From positions 2,049,108-2,113,107 of the forward strand of contig WNKI01000004.1 in the NCBI GenBank assembly GCA_015350385.1: 64,000 bases of DNA, given 5' to 3'. The stretch is from Aculops lycopersici. Lineage: Eukaryota; Arthropoda; Arachnida; Trombidiformes; Eriophyidae. Shown one piece after another: positions 1 through 12,169 of this stretch; the first letter of the stretch is position 1; every line of letters begins with the position of its first letter. A program made the translations under genes and the position numbers. Below the pieces are notes generated by a model. The model was not told the origin of the DNA. It did not search any database and saw only the letters and a list, made by a program, of their open reading frames with translations.

Positions 1-1245
1 CTAATAAGAGAGAGAGAGAGAGAGAGGGAGGGAGAGAGTGCATGTTAGGGGATGTGTGTGCTAATGCGAACCCTCTGTGTGCGGTTTCGGGCATAGACAC
101 GCCCACGAGCATGTTGCATTCGCGCGGTAACAATCCCGTTACTTAATGTGTGCACCGCGTATATAAAACTGTGAGCAACTTACAATAAAGACAGAGTTCA
201 ATTCGATATCCCAATGTGTAATGTTAATAGATAGGAAGTTGAGCTTCATAATGCAGAGAGTGAAAGGAAGAGAGGCAACAGGTTTCAGCGTCTCTCCAAA
301 GTTTAACCAAGAACAACTACCACCACCACCACCAAAGAGTTGGCGCCTAGATTTCATTTGTCGCCCGCAAAGTTCGCCAAACAGCCTGGCAAGGCGAGTG
401 GATGGCCGCGAGGCGCATTCGCTAGCAAACTTGGAGTTATGCTTGCAGCTCTTGTAGATTCTAGCTACAGGTAACAATACGGCAGCAGTGGCGGCATCGG
501 TAACAGCAATGGCAACAACAAGTGGTCATTGCAATGACACTTGCGATTACGATGATTATAGTGAACCGCACGGTTGATGGCAGTAAAATAAAATGATATC
601 TGATGCTCACCTGAACCCATTGGCTTCAGTGGATTCATGCGATTGCTGTCTAATCTGAGAGTAAAAGTCTCGATTCGTTGGGCATTAAATTTAAAATTTG
701 CAATTCCGCACTCAAACTCCCCCATTCACTTCACTCACGTGGCATCGCTATCCATTTGATTGGCGAGTGGCGTTGTTGTAATTTAAACAACAAACGAGGG
801 GAAGATTGTGCTTGCGGTTGCGAAGTAATGATGTTGTCCCTCGCTCAATATCCGTCTGGCCGGTTGATTGCATTACCTGCAGGGAGCGAGCGAGCGAGAG
901 GAAGGGGCTTCAAGGGACGAGTAGAAGGAAGCCGAGAGGAGGTTGCTCTGGTGATTACCGTTCCGCAAGCTGAGAGGAGGAAGCATGCAGATGGACACCG
1001 AGACAGAAGCCTTTTAGCCGGCTCTGCTCCACTGTCGCTTGCTCAGGTGACACTTGCTATTTAGCGTCCGCCTTTGAAGCATTACAGACACAGGCACACA
1101 CAAAACGACGAGCTTGTGAACTCCAGTTGATGTTTAGGATTAACTTGGGCCTTGCTAATTATTCAAATCGTTCAGGTGTCACAAACACGCAAGTGCGCTC
1201 GTTAGTGCTTTTGGTTGTCGATTTGTTTTACATGTTTTTAAGGAG

Positions 1246-1268
1246 GCTAGCTAGCTAGCTAGCTAGCT
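1246..1268. repeat. (GCTA)n tetranucleotide microsatellite
   Basis: About six uninterrupted units of GCTA. The unit is self-complementary (CTAG/GCTA), so the whole tract is a perfect inverted repeat. Confidence 0.95.
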
Positions 1269-1869
1269 TGCCAAACAGAGACAAGGGGATGTCACAGTGA
1301 AAGAAAGTGGAAGAGTGATAAGTTGGTGATTTTACACTTTTCAAGGATCAGTACACTCATTTGCCAAGTTCTCAACTTTAATGTCCAGTTTGTGCAAGAG
1401 ACCGACTGACTGTATGTAGTTCAACTTGCTAACTAACTCGACTCGTCTTCTCCTCTGCTCCCCTCTCCTCTCCTCGTCTCTCGTCTCTCGTCTCTTGTCT
1501 CGTTTTGTCCAGGGCCAGGAGTTAATGTAACTCGCGATGAGAGATGGACGTTTGAATTTGAACGACCTTGCTAACCAAGGTATAGTTAGCAAGACAACTC
1601 TCGCTTACCTGTCGGCCAGCTAACTAACTGGCAAGCCAGCGAGCCAACCCCAACCACCAGCGACTAGGGCCACTTTGCATGAATCAAATCAACTTTCTGC
1701 TCAATTGCAAGCAACGTTTTGTTGTACGGCGCGCAAATTTCTCCTTTACACAACCCTTGAAAAGTCATACACACAACGTCATCCGGTCGGTGGGTTGGCT
1801 AGTTTTGTTGGAGCCATTCTTTTCATTTCCCGGGAGCTTGCAGGCTAACTACCGCAACTCCTGAGCGCA

Positions 1870-2205
1870 GATCCGGATTGAATTCGGCACAGAGTATCCC
1901 TGTGCCATCCTGGGAGTGTCAGGCTTGGTCGGAGATCCAAAAAATTTCGAACTTTTTTGAGATCAGAGTCGATAAAAACCCCATAGAAGTCTTTGGAGCG
2001 CGCGAAAGTGTTTTTTAACACGCTTCTCTATGGGAGTTTCCATAGAGGGTTTTCAACTTCTTCAACCTCTTCTCCTTTGCAAAAACGGTAACTTGTTAGG
2101 ATCTGATCTTTTGCACAGACATCATCTGTGCCAAATTTGGTTCAAATCGGCATGTGCATAGTTCAGACGGCAACCACCTTGTGAGCCGAGCTGAATTTAA
2201 GCAGC
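1870..2205. repeat. Possible dispersed repeat fragment (unclassified)
   Basis: This block differs in texture from its surroundings. It has several short mirrored words: CACAGAGTATCCCTGTGCC near 1889, CCCATAGAAG facing CTATGGGAG near 1980-2035, and GCACAGACATCATCTGTGCC near 2114. There is no open frame. It could be a decayed non-autonomous transposon or the tail of a larger element. I found no second copy in the window, so this is weak. Confidence 0.25.
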
Positions 2206-2966
2206 TCAGCTCAGCTGGCTGTTAACATAACTACCCTCCTGCGCTACTTCCGCTTGAGCTCGCGCGCCTAAAACGTGACAAACTCTTCTCTTCTCACCCT
2301 CCACTGGCCATCTCCTCTATGATTCGAGAAAACTTTCCCTTCTCTAGCCCAAAACTCAAGCCCGAACCCCAATTCAAACCTAAACTAAAACTCCAACTTC
2401 ATCTCCATCTTCTTCTCCCCGCTTTTTAGCGAGCCAAGAACAAGAACAACAACAACAACAGCAACTCAAGTTTACTCTTGGCACTCGAGTAGTAATCGTG
2501 AGTTTTAAAAAAAAATAATGATTATCATAATAACAGGTAAAGGGCGCTCGCAAGCTAACTCGGCAGAGTTGTAGCTTACAGAGGGAATAGTGGTTTCGAT
2601 TATCCCGTCCGTTTGAAGATGTGTAAGTGGCAGAGTCCTCTCTTCTTGAACATCTTCTCCCCTCTTGTTGCTGATTAAGCCACTGTGGCGGCTCTGGCGG
2701 CGGCGCCGGCCATGGCGCCAACAGCAACACCGGCCGCCTGTTGATTTTACGCTCCTTTCAACCAACGGATGTTGGGATAGTGGCTAGTTAACAAACTAAA
2801 GGCAGTCTTTTCTAGAAACTTCTGGCAATCGATGCGGTCGAATAGAGTAAAACATTCTCCTTTTTATGTTGCTCTTCGGACTTAAGTCAACTCTTCGGAT
2901 GCCAAGATGAATGGCGGAGCGAAACGAAACTAACCTCGTAGTTTTAGTCATGATCTCTGATGAGTA

Positions 2967-3018
<52 letters not shown>

Positions 3019-3037
3019 TTGTCGTTGTCGTTGTCGA
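2967..3037. repeat. (GTCGCC)n / (GTCGTT)n hexanucleotide tract
   Basis: A hexamer tract of GTCGCC units grading into GTCGTT units. It keeps frames open on both strands (poly-Arg/Cys one way, Asp-Gly/Asp-Asn the other), which explains the overlapping spurious open frames here. Confidence 0.9.
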
Positions 3038-3477
3038 CCACTAGAAGTTCTCGTCAACCTGTCGATTTTGAAACTCTTGGCCACACGATTGCGATGGTCG
3101 CTCGCCGCAGCCAATCAGCGCGCGCTGTCCACCGACTCGACAGGTGGTTGCGCTCGTTGGCTTTGCTCGGCTCGGCTCGGCTCGGCTCGCCTCATTTCGT
3201 CCCGTTTCGTTTCGTTGTGTAGTGGTGCAGACAATCCCAAACATTTTGCACACATCAGATCTAAACTGTGGCCGAGCAACAGCAAGTATTATGGCTCCGT
3301 CACCTTGGCACTGTGCGCTTTCATACTGAGCGACCACACGCATCTAACGTCGTCATTCGGTTGATCGGGTGGCTGGCTAACTAAGCTTGGTGGGCGTGAC
3401 AAAGCCCGCAGCCGCACTCAATGGATTCGCATCTACAGTGCGCATGCTCGGGAAAGCTGACCAACTACCTGTAGAAT

Positions 3478-3552
3478 GGGAGAGAGAGAGAGAGAGAGTG
3501 AGAGTGAGAGGGAGAGAGGAGAGATAGTGAGAGAGAGTGGGAGAGAGAGAGC
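3478..3552. repeat. GA-rich simple repeat
   Basis: About 75 bp of almost pure purine, (GA)n with GTGA and GGGA interruptions. It lies about 280 bp upstream of the first gene's start codon and may be in its promoter or 5' UTR. Confidence 0.85.
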
Positions 3553-3829
3553 CGATGGCGATAATCATAATATAATGTACATTAAAAAGCATACTAAACA
3601 TTCACAAACCAAAACTAAAACCAACCTCAAGCCATGATAACTGACCAACCGACCGCAATCCAATCTAAAATCCTAATCAATCAATCAATCAATCAATCGG
3701 AACGTAACCAAGTAGCGAATCGAATGGTAGAAGAGTCAATGTTTTCCGCTCCTGCCTCGGCAGTTGGAAACAATATTTTAGGTGTCAGATCTAATTCTAT
3801 CGCATCGTCTTCATAATCACAATCAACAA

Positions 3830-6800
3830 ATGGCACTCCATAATGCCATCAATCAAGCTAATGATCAACAGCAACAAGAACTGCTAATAGCTAATGAAAT
3901 GTATCTCCATCAGTCGGCCGGAAGTGGCGGCCACCTCGGCGGCCAGCCGGGCGCCTATTACGCAACGGATCAGCAGCAGCAGCAACACCATAGGCAAGAT
4001 GCAAGCACAAGCGGAAGTGTCTTGCCAATTTCAAGTAACCCGCTACACGCACAACACCATCCGCATCACCATCACCACCACTCACAACACACATCATCTC
4101 ATCACCATCAACATCAACAACAACAACAACAACAACAACAACAGCAGCAACATCAACAATTACATCATCACCATCATTTACAACACCATTACCATTCACA
4201 ATTATTCTCAGATTCGTCACTCAATTCATCAAGTTTATTTGCCTCCTCGGCGCTAAGGATGAACTCGTTTTTTCGCAGTTGTTGCTCAAAAAAGTGTCTC
4301 CTAATATCATTTATAATGCTCATCCTATTAATCCTTATGTTTTTCATTGGACTTATTGCCTATTTAAATTTGCTTATTAACTTAAACAAAGTCAACCTCC
4401 TACCACTAAGCGGTAGATTGCGAGTTGAGAGTCAAGCTGACACCTGGTCACAATCACTAAGCAATAGAACCTCAAAAGAATTCCTACTAAAACAGCAACA
4501 AAATGAGCGCAAAACTCTCAAGGACGTTGCGGTGGCAAATGGAAACGTTATTCGGCTTAATAACGGTCAGCCTTTGCAGAGTCAGAATATAAACTTGCAA
4601 AATTTGCAAAAGAATCAGGATCAGAATCAAAGGCAAGGTAATAATAACAACCTTGAGGTTGTCAATGCATCGAGTAGCAACAGGACGAGCGCAGCCATAA
4701 CACTTTTTGCGCCGCCATTTGCAACATCGATCAGCTCGACCTCGCGGCCGCCAGTTTCAACGGCGACACCGTCGTCGTCGTCGTCATCGTCAACTTTGGC
4801 GACCTCAAATCCGTCAACTTTGGCGACCCAAAATCCGTCAACTTTTACTCGCTCAACGACGACGGCGACAACGACGACAACGGCGAGCTCACCCCGACCA
4901 CAGCAACAGGTGAATGAGACGTTGGTTTTGCAAATGGTTGCTCCCTACCAAAAGGTCGAGTTTTCCACAAGCAACATTAGTTCGAGTTCGACTAATGGCC
5001 AGACCAACAGCCGGCAGCCAGTCAACTCCGAGGCTTCCATTCAAGATCTGTGGGAAAATGCTCTGAGTAGTAGCTCGAAGAAAAATGTCTCTAAAAGCGA
5101 ACAGCAACCGAGACGATTGGTGATAACAACCACGACAATTGGTGGCGATGGAAATGGCAACACTCAAACGACCAATCAAACTGTGAGCGCCCCGGATTGG
5201 CGAAAGGTTTCCACAACTGAAGGGTCAGCCTCAACTGGGAGCCCAACAATCTCGCCAGTTGCAACTACGCCCGCGGCAACAAGTGGTCAGCAGAGATTGA
5301 TGAAAGTAACGCCACATTTGCGCGGCGGTCACAGCACCACGCGGCCGAGCACCTTGAGTCCGGCGCAAGAGTCGAGTGTTCTGTTGAATCGCGACATAGT
5401 TGGGGCTCAGCTTACGTCTCTAAACGGTGCGAACCAAACGACGTCGACGACGACGAGCTCGGGGCTAGCGCCGCAATCGCAACAAACAGGTGGTCGGTCT
5501 TCGCAGCAAAAGCTCGACAAGTCGCAGCGGAAACCGAGCGATTCAAGTGGCAGGCAGCGGCAGCAGCAACAGCAGCAGCAACAGCAGCAACAACAACAAC
5601 CACAACCACAACCACAAAAGCAGCAGAGAAATAACTTTAACAAGCCGAAGAGTCAGAAGGCTAAGAAAGTGACAACGAATGACGTAACAACAAATTCAAC
5701 GATTGCCTCGACACCGACGAGCGCCAACAGCCAGAAGGCCATTAGAATTGTGGACAATTTCTTGCAGGCTGCAGCCAACGGGACTTTCGCCAAGGATTCT
5801 TCGGTCAACTTGCAGAAAAAACAACAGCAGCAGCAGCAGTCATCGCGTAATCGATCGCCATCGACAAGTGGCAGCAGTGGTAGCAACAGCAACCTGTTAG
5901 ATGGCAGTCGTTTGGTTACAATCATTCCAACGCAACCGACAACCATTGAGCTGACGCGCTCCTCCACCTCGCAGCCTAATTTGTCGACCAGTCGATTGTT
6001 TGGCAGCAATTCGGGCAACGGAAATAATCAGGGGAATTCAAGGGATTCGATCAACTTGGACTACATCACGACAACCTCGTCGTTGCTTGTCAGTCCAATC
6101 CCAGCTATTGAGTCGGCCATTGACCAGAATCGACGACAAAATAATGACGCCACACAAACCAACCAATTGACTACGCAAATTTATCGTCCGGGAACCTCGA
6201 ATTTCAGCAACCAGTGGCGCCCAATCCAACAAGCAACAGGTAGCAACAATAATAACGACACAACTCAATCGAGAAAACCAACAAACACAGATGCCGGCAG
6301 CAACTTGTCGCTCATAATTGGAACTGAACGACTTCCGGTTGGTCTTACTGTTCCCTCGACTAGTCAAGCGGGAAGTCAGTCGCCGTTTGCCATGTCGACG
6401 GTTATTTTCGAGCCAGTTGGCTCTGTGAACAACTCGCGAGCACAATCATCAGCTAATCAGAATCAAAGTAGGAGAGTTAATGGCCAGCAGGTGAACAATG
6501 GCAATAGGACGATACAAAACAAACTGACAAACACCTATCGAGCTAATGGAATCAATCAAAATCAAGCCAACAACCGATTAGCGGGCAACAACAACAATGA
6601 GTTTGAGTCGCATCGCGTATCGAGGATGCGGCAACCGGAGGCTAACTCGAACTCAGACAGTGGCTCGCTGAATGCAAGCGACGGTTTGTCATCAACATCA
6701 TCGAGTTTAATATCCATGTCGTCGACTTTGTCTTCATTTTCCTCATCGTCATCCTCGACAACTAGCTCGTCGGCTTTAGACAATCGAGTTGCGAGCTCAA

Positions 6801-9800
6801 GTCCAAGTCCGAGTTTGGATCCAAACACTCGAATCGTCGACGATTTCATGATTACCACGGACAAGATTGAGGGCAACACCCGCGGTTCAACTCTATTGCC
6901 ACCTTTGGTTCTGAGCAGTTTGCATGGGACCAGTCCAACAACAACAAACTTGAACTTGAATTCAATTTTGAATTTGAATCCAAGCTCAAGTAACAACCCA
7001 CAGCAACCGAAGAGAACTCGCGGTCCGTTTGCCTTTGAAACTATCAGGACGATTGATGGGACAGGTGATATGATTAATCCTTTGATGTCGTCGTTTGCCG
7101 AGTCGTTTGCTGAGCCAGCGACAACGTTGGAATCGATTTCTATGCCAACGACAATGAGCAGTCAGGAGGCAACTAGTACAGGCGAAATGACGGGTCGAGC
7201 CGAGCGATCGCAACCAGGTGATGGTGTAACGACGGCGACCACTTTGCCTGCGTTCGTAGCGGGCTCGGCTAATGACAAGTTGCTGGTGAGAAAGAAGTTG
7301 TATTTGGGTAGTGGCAGCGAGGATTCAGACGACCTCTTGACTGCAAACATTCAGTCGGTCGGAGGAATTAGAGACGCGGATCAGCTTTTAATATCAACAG
7401 GTAGGATCAGTGGCAATGGACACTTAGACTCGCCCTCAAATGAACTCGATCGGTTTGGTAATAGACTAAATACACGGCAAGCTGATGGAAACAACAACAA
7501 CAACAGCAATCATCCAACGACGATTAATAGACAGTGTCAATTCTATGGATGCAAGTCAAAGTTAACCCATAAGTTTACCTGCTTAAACGACACGCAAATT
7601 TGCGACGATTACATTGACTGTCAGGATGAAAGCGATGAGTTGGACTGTGTGTCGCTATTGAAACACGATACAAAGTTAATTGCGCTTAATTCGGCGGAAA
7701 CAGACAACGGCCATCGGCTATCATTCAGCAATGGCGAGGGAATCATCTACTTGAACCGAAAGGGATCCCTGGCGCCCATGTGCATCGACTACTTTCTCGA
7801 CAATAAGACCAATTTGAACTCAGGCCAACTAGTAGATGCCCAAAGGAAGCAGGAGGAATTGATTAGACAGATCAACGCAATTGGCCAGTACGCTTGCAGT
7901 TTGCAATCCTTCTCCAGGCTTGTCTCAGTCAAGATTAATCATCACAAATTGGTCGACGAGCCAAACTTGATTAGAAGTTCCAAATTGTTCCACCGATTAT
8001 CCATAATTGGTGGCTTAGATCGAGCAACAGCTGGTGGCTCTAGCTTGGGGTAAGTTTAATTCTTAGACACAACCACACTTAGATAAAAACACTTAATCCA
8101 CAATGAACAGTCCGGTCAAGGTCCTGGGCGCGCGTGGGAGTTTAATTCAACTCAACATCACGACTCCAGTTACTAATCTTCGTCTATCTTTTTGTCTTAT
8201 GTAATTAATTCTAAACCCAACTGTAATTGAAAAATATCCAATAATGATCATAATAATGATAGAAGCGACATGACTTTCGGATTATACAAATCGGGACACT
8301 CGGATCACGAGGTTGAAGTCTCGACGTCTCGCGAGTGCCCCTCGCAGCGGACGGTCTTCGTCAAGTGTGGTAGTTTCGGTTAGTATCAGTTTGCCACAGT
8401 AATTTTCTTCACCTTTAACTCCCTTGAGCCGCTCCAATTACTTACTAACAAATTATTATTACTATAACCATAACAATGAATCACAACAGATTGCGGTCAG
8501 GACTCGTTCAATTTAATGGAGCAAAGCAGCGGCAATTCTAATGGTGCAAGCAACTTCGAAAGATCAACAGGTCGCAAGAGGAGTGGAGTTGTTATCAACG
8601 ACTTTCCTTGGCTGGTGAGTTACCTGACATAAACTTAGTCGATGCTTATTTTTTTTGATTCATGTAGTAAACTTGATTAACTCACATGTTAGGAGTATGT
8701 AGGCAAAAGTCCATCGACGTAAAGAGATATCTTTTTAGCGTAGTCGGCTTAGCTTCCATCTAAGACACACACAAAAACACACACACACACACACGATAAA
8801 TCCACAGTCCACTGACTCAAACACTCATAAAATACAACGAAACAAAATCACAGGTCAAACTGTTTTGGCAAGACTCACTAGCTTGCCACGGCTACCTCAT
8901 TGACGAATCTTGGCTCCTAGCGCCGAGTGGATGCTTCAACACTAAATCTCGAGCTCGAAGCGAGAGTTGGACGGCCGAAATTAGTCATGAACAATATGGA
9001 AACTACGACTACCAATCCATTGAGAGCAATAGACGAAATGTTGAGAGCATTTTGATGCACTCTAGCTACAGCAATGGACGACGAGGCGATTCGACGTCGC
9101 CGATTGTGTTGGTGAAATTGGATAAACCAGTACGGTTTAGCCCATTGAACAGGCCAGTTTGCTTGCCATTGATATCGACAACAACAGGAAATAGCAATAG
9201 AACAAGTGGTTCGGACAATCTGTTTACGGATTGTGTTACGGCTTCATTGCATCTAGACAATACAAATAATCCCAATCAAGACTTGGCACTGAGGAAGGCG
9301 AGATTGTTGAACCCTTCGAGTTGCTCAGAGGGATTCGAAGACACGAAGGATTCACTTTGCGTGGATGAGATTACAACTTCGTCGCAAACTGATATGCAAC
9401 AAGATATAACTAAAGTTTTGATTTGCTCGACAGGTAGCGGCGGCGGTGGCCAATCTCAGACAGCCAACCGATTAAGGTAAGCTTCCGATTGTTTAAGTTT
9501 TATTTGAGCCTATCTTGAAAAACTAGAATGACTAACCAATCGAATCTAAAAACAAACAGATCTAGATGGACTATTGTTGGTGTGCAAAATTCAGTACGTG
9601 AGTCTAATCCCGAGACCAAAGCAACCACAAGTAGACGTCTATTTAAGGCAGTATCAAGTCAAATCGATAGGATTGTCGATACAATGAGTAAGTTTACATG
9701 AAAATCTAATCGGATTACTAGAAAGCGACTACCTGTGCTCAAGCAAACAACTCCTCTAACTAACAACCACCTGTTCCCCTCTCATGAATGTAACTCTACC

Positions 9801-10043
9801 ACATATGCGAAAAACATCCTAGATCCCAAAACTCCGCCTAGTCAAATTGCTTTTAGCAACCAAAATGGAGACAACAACAATCCAATAGCAATGAGTGAAA
9901 TCTCTGGCTTGATACCAATGGGTCAAGGCGAAACTTGTAATATGTTCCGATGCTCTAGCGGCGAGTGCCTATCTTGGTCAAGGATCTGTGATGGTTTATA
10001 TGATTGTTCTAGTCACGAAGACGAAAAAGATTGCCATAAATAA
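3830..10043 (+). CDS. Type II transmembrane serine protease homolog (TM-LDLa-SRCR-pseudoprotease-LDLa), catalytically dead
   Basis: Six exons: 3830-8049, 8263-8378, 8490-8614, 8854-9476, 9560-9687 and 9823-10043. All introns are GT-AG and phases agree, giving 1810 residues. The upstream in-frame codon 3782 is GTG after a stop, so ATG 3830 is the start. Order: His/Gln-rich cytoplasmic head, one signal-anchor helix (about 155-182), roughly 1050 residues of Ser/Thr/Asn/Gln-rich stalk, an LDLa module with six Cys (1236-1273), an SRCR-like segment ending in the CGSFDCG motif, and a trypsin-like fold. A second complete LDLa ends the protein (1776-1808). This resembles corin/enteropeptidase-type proteases. 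The active-site His position reads APSGC (about 1510-1514), the Asp position reads SPIVLVKL (about 1569-1576), and no GDSGGP exists before WTIVGVQNS (about 1698). It should be a non-catalytic surface binding protein. The ligand is unknown. AATAAA follows near 10235. Confidence 0.82.
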
Positions 10044-10463
10044 TAACGTTGATTCAAACCAAATCTACCAGATATATATATATCTGGTATTTCCACAGAG
10101 AAACACTAAGTATCACCTTACAAGTAAAATAATTAGCCAGCATCAAAGTGGTTATATCAATCAAGAATGTACATTAGAGATGTAATATAGTTTTTGTTAT
10201 TGTTAAAGTTAGCATTAGGAGATGAGATGAGCCAAATAAATGTTGTCCTTGTTGGCGATAACAATTTATTATTCCATAGATTCATTTATATATCGATGAA
10301 TTGATCGATGAACTTGCTATAGTCTAGTCTGCTATTGCCGATGATGATGAAGATCAACGCCAACAATTTCAATTGTGCTTTGGGTCGCTAGTTTTCTTTT
10401 GTTTATAAATATGGCTACCTATCTAAAATATAATATTTGATGCTATATTCATCTAAGCCCTCG
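10044..10463. other. Convergent 3' flanks of the serine protease homolog and TM2D1 genes
   Basis: This tail-to-tail spacer has a forward AATAAA near 10235, usable by the left gene, and a complementary TTTATT near 10264, usable by TM2D1. The two 3' UTRs probably abut or overlap slightly. No coding potential is seen. Confidence 0.6.
10066..10089. repeat. Perfect 24-nt palindrome in the 3' flank
   Basis: The two 12-nt halves (TACCAGATATAT and its exact complement) abut with no spacer. It lies 22 bp after the serine protease homolog's stop codon, so its transcript could form a hairpin in the 3' UTR. Confidence 0.9.
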
Positions 10464-10922
10464 TCATGTATAGCCGGTAATATTCATGCGAGGGCCAAAA
10501 TAGTCTATCACATAGTATGAGCCATCGGCCGGTCGGAGAACCTGAGTCACTATCAATATGACATCAACTAACTGGCCAACTAACATAAAGCCAAAGGTGC
10601 AGAATTTGAGCAAACCGATGGCATAGTAGCCGAGATAGAATCTATCCGCTCCAAACATGCCAAGAAATACGGCTAATAGTAAGGTTGTCTCAAAAGAGTG
10701 GCCACTAGTATATTGGCATTCATGTGTCATTTCAAAATGAGTATCATTTATACCTGTCGTCTCCAAACATTTCAATCTCTCTGTTAGTCTACAAATGATT
10801 GGTGCTCTATTCTCCAATGTACAATTGACCGGTTGTTGCGTTTCGGCATCTATCTCTGGCAGGGGGCAAACAAATTGACCCACTCGGGGTACAATGGTGC
10901 AATTTAAAGGAAACAATGACAT
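10464..10922 (-). CDS. TM2D1: TM2 domain-containing protein 1 (TM2D1), 5' exon not resolved
   Basis: The 152-residue frame has a Cys-rich luminal segment (residues 8-69), then two hydrophobic helices (about 79-97 and 101-127) with the DRF motif of TM2 proteins at 93-95. It ends with the PADGSYYVIDYFGPR stretch close to the C-terminus of TM2D1. TM2D proteins are conserved two-pass membrane proteins; the fly orthologs are linked to Notch signalling. Family members carry an N-terminal signal peptide, which this frame lacks. Acceptor-like AGs lie just upstream of the ATG, so the first Met is probably internal and a signal-peptide exon lies toward 11.0-11.4 kb. One candidate there begins at 11383 (minus) with a hydrophobic run after two Lys, but I could not find a phase-compatible junction. 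Confidence 0.85.
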   Translation of the reverse strand: MSLFPLNCTIVPRVGQFVCPLPEIDAETQQPVNCTLENRAPIICRLTERLKCLETTGINDTHFEMTHECQYTSGHSFETTLLLAVFLGMFGADRFYLGYYAIGLLKFCTFGFMLVGQLVDVILIVTQVLRPADGSYYVIDYFGPRMNITGYT

Positions 10923-11498
10923 TTCTAATATTTGCTTAGAGGTATTTATTGTGGGTGGAGCAGTGATTTCTTGAGGTTATATAATGATAGTAACACATTT
11001 AGTTAAGAGGTACGACCAATAAGGATGGTGGATGATAATCATGTTATGAAATACATTGTTTTGGTTAGAGTTACAATCTTTTACTTCTATTTCGCGCAGG
11101 TCTGATGCAAACCTCAATTTGGATTTTTACGCGTTTTCGGTAGGGAAATTATATAAATTTTTGCGACTTTCTCCAACGTTAATATTTTTTCATGAAATCC
11201 CATAGACTCCTGCACTAATCCGAAACTAGCGCCCGAATGAAGCTTCAGCCGGCTTAGCTGGGCTTTGTGTTTACAAAAATTCGAGCGAATAACAGCTGGG
11301 AAGTTGGATAATGTTTTGGCTTGATCAATCAAAATAATTATGACTGCAAACTTTAACTTCTTGATAATATAATATTTGATCATAGCACCAATCTGTAATT
11401 ACACTTTTAATCTTGTAGCCACCAAATAGCATAGGAGGAGATTTACCGAATACATAGAGAGCTTTAAAGGGGGCAACTTCCAACAAACATAACCAAAA
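10923..11498. promoter_or_regulatory. Shared upstream region between TM2D1 (-) and AP3S (+)
   Basis: A head-to-head spacer of 576 bp. It probably contains the promoters of both genes and a 5' exon of TM2D1. No TATA box is convincingly placed. The minus-strand frame 11114-11383 may include a signal peptide for TM2D1 but is otherwise unrecognised. Confidence 0.35.
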
Positions 11499-12144
11499 AT
11501 GATCAAAGCAATACTTGTTTTCAACAACCATGGCAAGCCGAGGCTTTGCAAATTCTACCACCATTATGTAGAAGATACTCAACAACAGATCATCAGAGAA
11601 ACATTCCAACTAGTATCACGGAGGGACGATGATGTTTGCAATTTCCTAGAGGGCGGAACGTAAGTTTGTTATCCAGTATCTTGTTTTGCTTTTGATCATT
11701 ACAATCTAGATTACTAATTATCCAAAAACATCTTTTAACATATAAAACTTCTTCAGGTTAATCGGTGACGAGGACTACAAGATCATCTACCGACATTATG
11801 CCACTCTATACTTTGTCTTCTGTGTTGACTCGTCGGAAAGCGAGCTAGGCATCCTTGACTTGATTCAAGTTTTTGTCGAGACTCTGGATAAGAGCTTCGA
11901 GAATGTTTGCGAGCTTGACCTCATATTCAATGTTGACAAGGTGCACCATATATTGAACGAGCTAGTGATGGGCGGAATGGTTTTGGAGACAAATATGAAC
12001 GATATATTGAATCATGTGGAGGAGCAGAGTAAATTGGAACGTCAAGAGAGTAACTTGATTCAGAAAGCCATCAAGGGTTTACCCGTTACAGCAAGTTTAG
12101 CAAAGCAATCTTTTACGAGGACGATAAGCTCGAACATAATGTAA
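11499..12144 (+). CDS. AP3S1: AP-3 complex sigma subunit
   Basis: Two exons, 11499-11659 and 11757-12144, separated by a 97 bp GT-AG intron in phase 2, encode 182 residues. The N-terminus reads MIKAILVFNNHGKPRL and the core contains FCVDSSESELGILDLIQVF and VMGGMVLETNM, all hallmarks of AP-3 sigma. The small subunit has a longin fold. It sits in the AP-3 core with the delta, beta-3 and mu-3 subunits and helps bind dileucine sorting signals on endosomes for delivery to lysosome-related organelles. Vertebrate AP3S is 193 residues. The last 35 or so residues here are divergent, as is usual for this tail. AATAAA lies about 12 bp after the stop. The symbol marks the family; vertebrates have two paralogs and this gene cannot be assigned to one. 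Confidence 0.95.
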
Positions 12145-12169
12145 CACTGTTTAATAATAAATCATGTCA

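Larger units (their letters stand above)
1..3829. other. Non-coding, simple-repeat-rich region upstream of the serine protease homolog gene
   Basis: I see no supportable gene here. The open frames are short, overlap on both strands and encode simple-repeat translations. The stretch holds a (GA)n run at the left edge, a (GCTA)n run near 1246-1268, a (GTCGCC)n run near 2967-3037, a (GGCTC)n run near 3164-3190 and a GA-rich block near 3478-3552. Several strong-looking splice donors occur on either strand (for example CAG|GTAAC near 470 and the complement of CAG|GTAAG near 1605). Untranslated first exons are therefore possible, but I cannot join them to a gene. The last few hundred bases are probably 5' UTR and promoter of the gene starting at 3830. 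A 60-codon upstream reading frame (3634-3816) ends 13 bp before that start. Confidence 0.6.

Noticed and set aside
2960..3364. Arg/Cys-rich frame over the (GTCGCC)n tract, with overlapping frames on the other strand
   Set aside because: Translation of a simple repeat; both strands are open for the same trivial reason.
3634..3816. 60-codon frame before the protease homolog start
   Set aside because: Could be an upstream reading frame in the 5' UTR, but it is composed of repeat-derived residues and has no independent support as a gene.
5407..7350. Long antisense frames inside the protease homolog exon
   Set aside because: Shadows produced by repetitive Gln/Ser/Asn codons of the real coding strand.
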